A stretch of DNA of 64,000 nucleotides from Cavia porcellus. Taxonomy: Eukaryota; Chordata; Mammalia; Rodentia; Caviidae. Location: positions 248,001 to 312,000 of the forward strand of contig NW_026947699.1 in the NCBI RefSeq assembly GCF_034190915.1, written 5' to 3'. The notes beneath the pieces are model-generated. The model was not told the origin of the DNA. It worked only from the letters and a program-made list of their open reading frames with translations, and made no database searches. Positions 63,441-64,000 of the stretch are shown here, piece after piece. Numbering within the stretch: position 1 is the stretch's first letter; each line of letters opens with the position of its first letter. A program made the translations under genes and the position numbers.

Positions 63441-64000
63441 CAGCCATACAATGCGCACCACACCGTGATGATTTTCTCACTCCCACTAGTGAATGTAATG
63501 TAACACACACCCATACAATGCATACCACCCCGTGATGTTTTTCTCACTCCTACTAGTGAATCTAATGTAACACACACCCATACAATGCGCACCACCCCGT
63601 GATGTTTTTCTCACTCCCACTAGTGAATGTAATGTAACACACACCCATACAATGCGCACCACCCCGTGATGTTTTTCTCACTGCTACTAGTGAATGTAAT
63701 GTAACACACACCCATACAATGCGCACCACCCCGTGATGTTTTTCTCACTCCCACTAGTGAATGTAATGTAACACACACCCATACAATGCGCACCACCCCG
63801 TGATGTTTTTCTCACTCCCACTAGTGAATGTAATGTAACACACACCCATACAGTGCGCACCACCCCGTGATGTTTTTCTCACTCCCTCTAGTGAATGTAA
63901 TGTAACACACACCCATACAGTGCGCACCACCCCGTGATGTTTTTCTCACTCCCACTTGTGAATGTAATGTAACACACACCCATACAGTGCGCACCACCCC
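63441..64000. repeat. Start of the next 35-monomer block, cut by the window end
   Basis: Repeats 61,097 onward: CAGCC, GCATACC, AATCTAATG, CTCCCAC monomers, ACAGTGCGC and CTCCCTCTAG (near 63,883, as near 61,540). One monomer here is CTGCTAC-type (near 63,682) where the earlier copy has CTCCCAC. The last monomer is incomplete (46 bp from 63,955), so the array continues past the window. Confidence 0.85.

Larger units (their letters stand above)
1..64000. repeat. 67-bp satellite DNA array, head to tail, fills the window
   Basis: Every line of the window is the same unit, recognisable by CTAGTGAATG, TAACACACACCC, GCGCACCACCCCGTGATG and TTTTTCTCACTCC in fixed order. The unit is 67 bp and there are 955 full copies plus a 46-bp partial one. 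Most monomers differ from the common form by zero to four substitutions (by-eye estimate). All copies have the same orientation, and I found no inversion, insertion, unique sequence or run of N. The only length changes I located are 1- or 2-bp deletions totalling 31 bases. No signature of tRNA, rRNA, transposon or exon structure interrupts it. Known biology: arrays like this are typical of eukaryotic constitutive heterochromatin. I do not recognise the monomer family, so the species and chromosomal location stay open. Confidence 0.98.
1..64000. repeat. Imperfect 10-12-monomer higher-order repeat (CAGCC marker)
   Basis: A monomer with G at position 25 (ACACAGCCATAC), usually also with A at 44 (CACACCG) and A at 53 (GATGATTTT), recurs. 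GATGATTT or its variant GATGAATTT lies near 250, 720, 1720, 2530, 3000, 4605, 5340, 6145, 7750, 8487, 9290, 10900, 11570, 14515, 17195, 17935, 18670, 19475, 22490, 23160, 23825, 24560, 25230, 25900, 26705, 28917, 29520, 30185, 30920, 32465, 34140, 37685, 39960, 40430, 42905, 43710, 44510, 45650, 46385, 47190, 48660, 49330, 51005, 52550, 53350, 57035, 57840, 60385, 61125 and 63470. Common spacings are 9-12 monomers. Between markers a recurring order of other variants appears: TTTTTCACAC, then CTCGTAC, then the CAGCC marker, two CTCCCAC monomers, GCATACC, AATCTAATG and ATAAAATG. Confidence 0.85.

Noticed and set aside
1..64000. CRISPR array (regular short repeats)
   Set aside because: There are no unique spacers between repeats. 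The entire 67-bp unit repeats, and variation is by scattered point changes.
1..64000. Protein-coding minisatellite (mucin, silk or antifreeze type)
   Set aside because: Coding repeats keep a unit length divisible by three. Here the frame shifts every monomer and stops occur about every 201 bases.
1..64000. CENP-B box on the minus strand around ACGGGG
   Set aside because: Only the CGGG part resembles the box. The TTCG half and the central A are absent, so it does not meet the known consensus.
1..64000. G-quadruplex potential on the minus strand
   Set aside because: A monomer has two or three G-runs separated by loops of about 15-25 bases. This is outside the usual four-run, short-loop pattern.
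1..64000. Telomeric repeat
   Set aside because: No TTAGGG-like or other short telomere unit is present. The CA-rich part (ACACACACCC) is a fixed piece of the 67-bp monomer.
1..64000. RNA polymerase III terminator or regulatory role of the T5 tract
   Set aside because: It occurs in every monomer, and no A/B boxes or other promoter elements are recognisable.
1..64000. Assembly artefact as explanation of the duplicated blocks
   Set aside because: Not excluded, but copies differ by private substitutions and by whole-monomer losses, which simple duplication of contig sequence would not produce. Read-level checks are listed with the findings.

Overview
The whole window is one uninterrupted tandem array of a 67-bp satellite monomer. 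All copies run head to tail in the same orientation from base 1 to base 64,000. I see no gene, RNA gene, transposable element, gap or stretch of unique sequence. By eye there are 955 complete monomers plus a 46-bp partial one (63,955-64,000). Phase is kept throughout: about 29 small deletions that I could locate remove 31 bases in total, exactly the phase shift between the first and last monomers. I found no insertions. A representative monomer has 19 A, 21 C, 9 G and 18 T (about 45% GC, strong C-over-G skew on the + strand), two CpGs and an ACTAGT palindrome at the monomer border.

A gene-free homogenised satellite of this length, with higher-order structure and CpG-transition variants, points to eukaryotic heterochromatin (centromeric, pericentromeric, subtelomeric or sex-chromosome). 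I do not recognise the monomer and cannot name the organism or the chromosomal position. Both ends of the window lie inside the array.

Monomers differ at a limited set of positions, and their order is not random. A marker monomer with CAGCC (G at monomer position 25), usually also with GATGATTTT (A at position 53), recurs mostly every 9-12 monomers among a recurring series of other variants. This is an imperfect higher-order repeat of about 10-12 monomers (0.67-0.8 kb). Above it sits a nested set of larger tandem duplications: 2,278 bp (1 / 2,279), 3,147 bp (4,140 / 7,287), about 2.7-2.9 kb (12.3 / 15.1 kb), 737 bp (17,054 / 17,791), 7,299 bp (17,791 / 25,090), 1,674 bp (32,257 / 33,931), about 5.2 kb (31 / 36 kb), 3.4-3.5 kb (35.4 / 38.8 kb), 803 bp (42,455 / 43,258), 4,489 bp = 67 monomers (51.5 / 56.0 kb) and 2,344 bp (61,097 / 63,441). 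A longer-range duplication links about 1-12.2 kb with 39.7-50.0 kb, offset about 38-39.7 kb.

Region by region: 0-4 kb, 34-mer duplication and short link segments; 4.1-10.4 kb, two 47-mer blocks; 10.4-17.8 kb, a module shared with 48-64 kb, then two blocks of about 42 monomers; 17.8-31.45 kb, the 7.3-kb duplication with a distinctive CpG-gaining sub-block; 31.45-39.7 kb, 25-mer and 52-mer duplications; 39.7-50.0 kb, the distant copy of 0-12 kb; 51.5-64 kb, the 67-mer duplication and its shorter descendants. No genes work together here. What the sequence records is a history of unequal exchange or replication-based amplification at several scales. Block edges were placed by eye from shared variants and are good to about one monomer.
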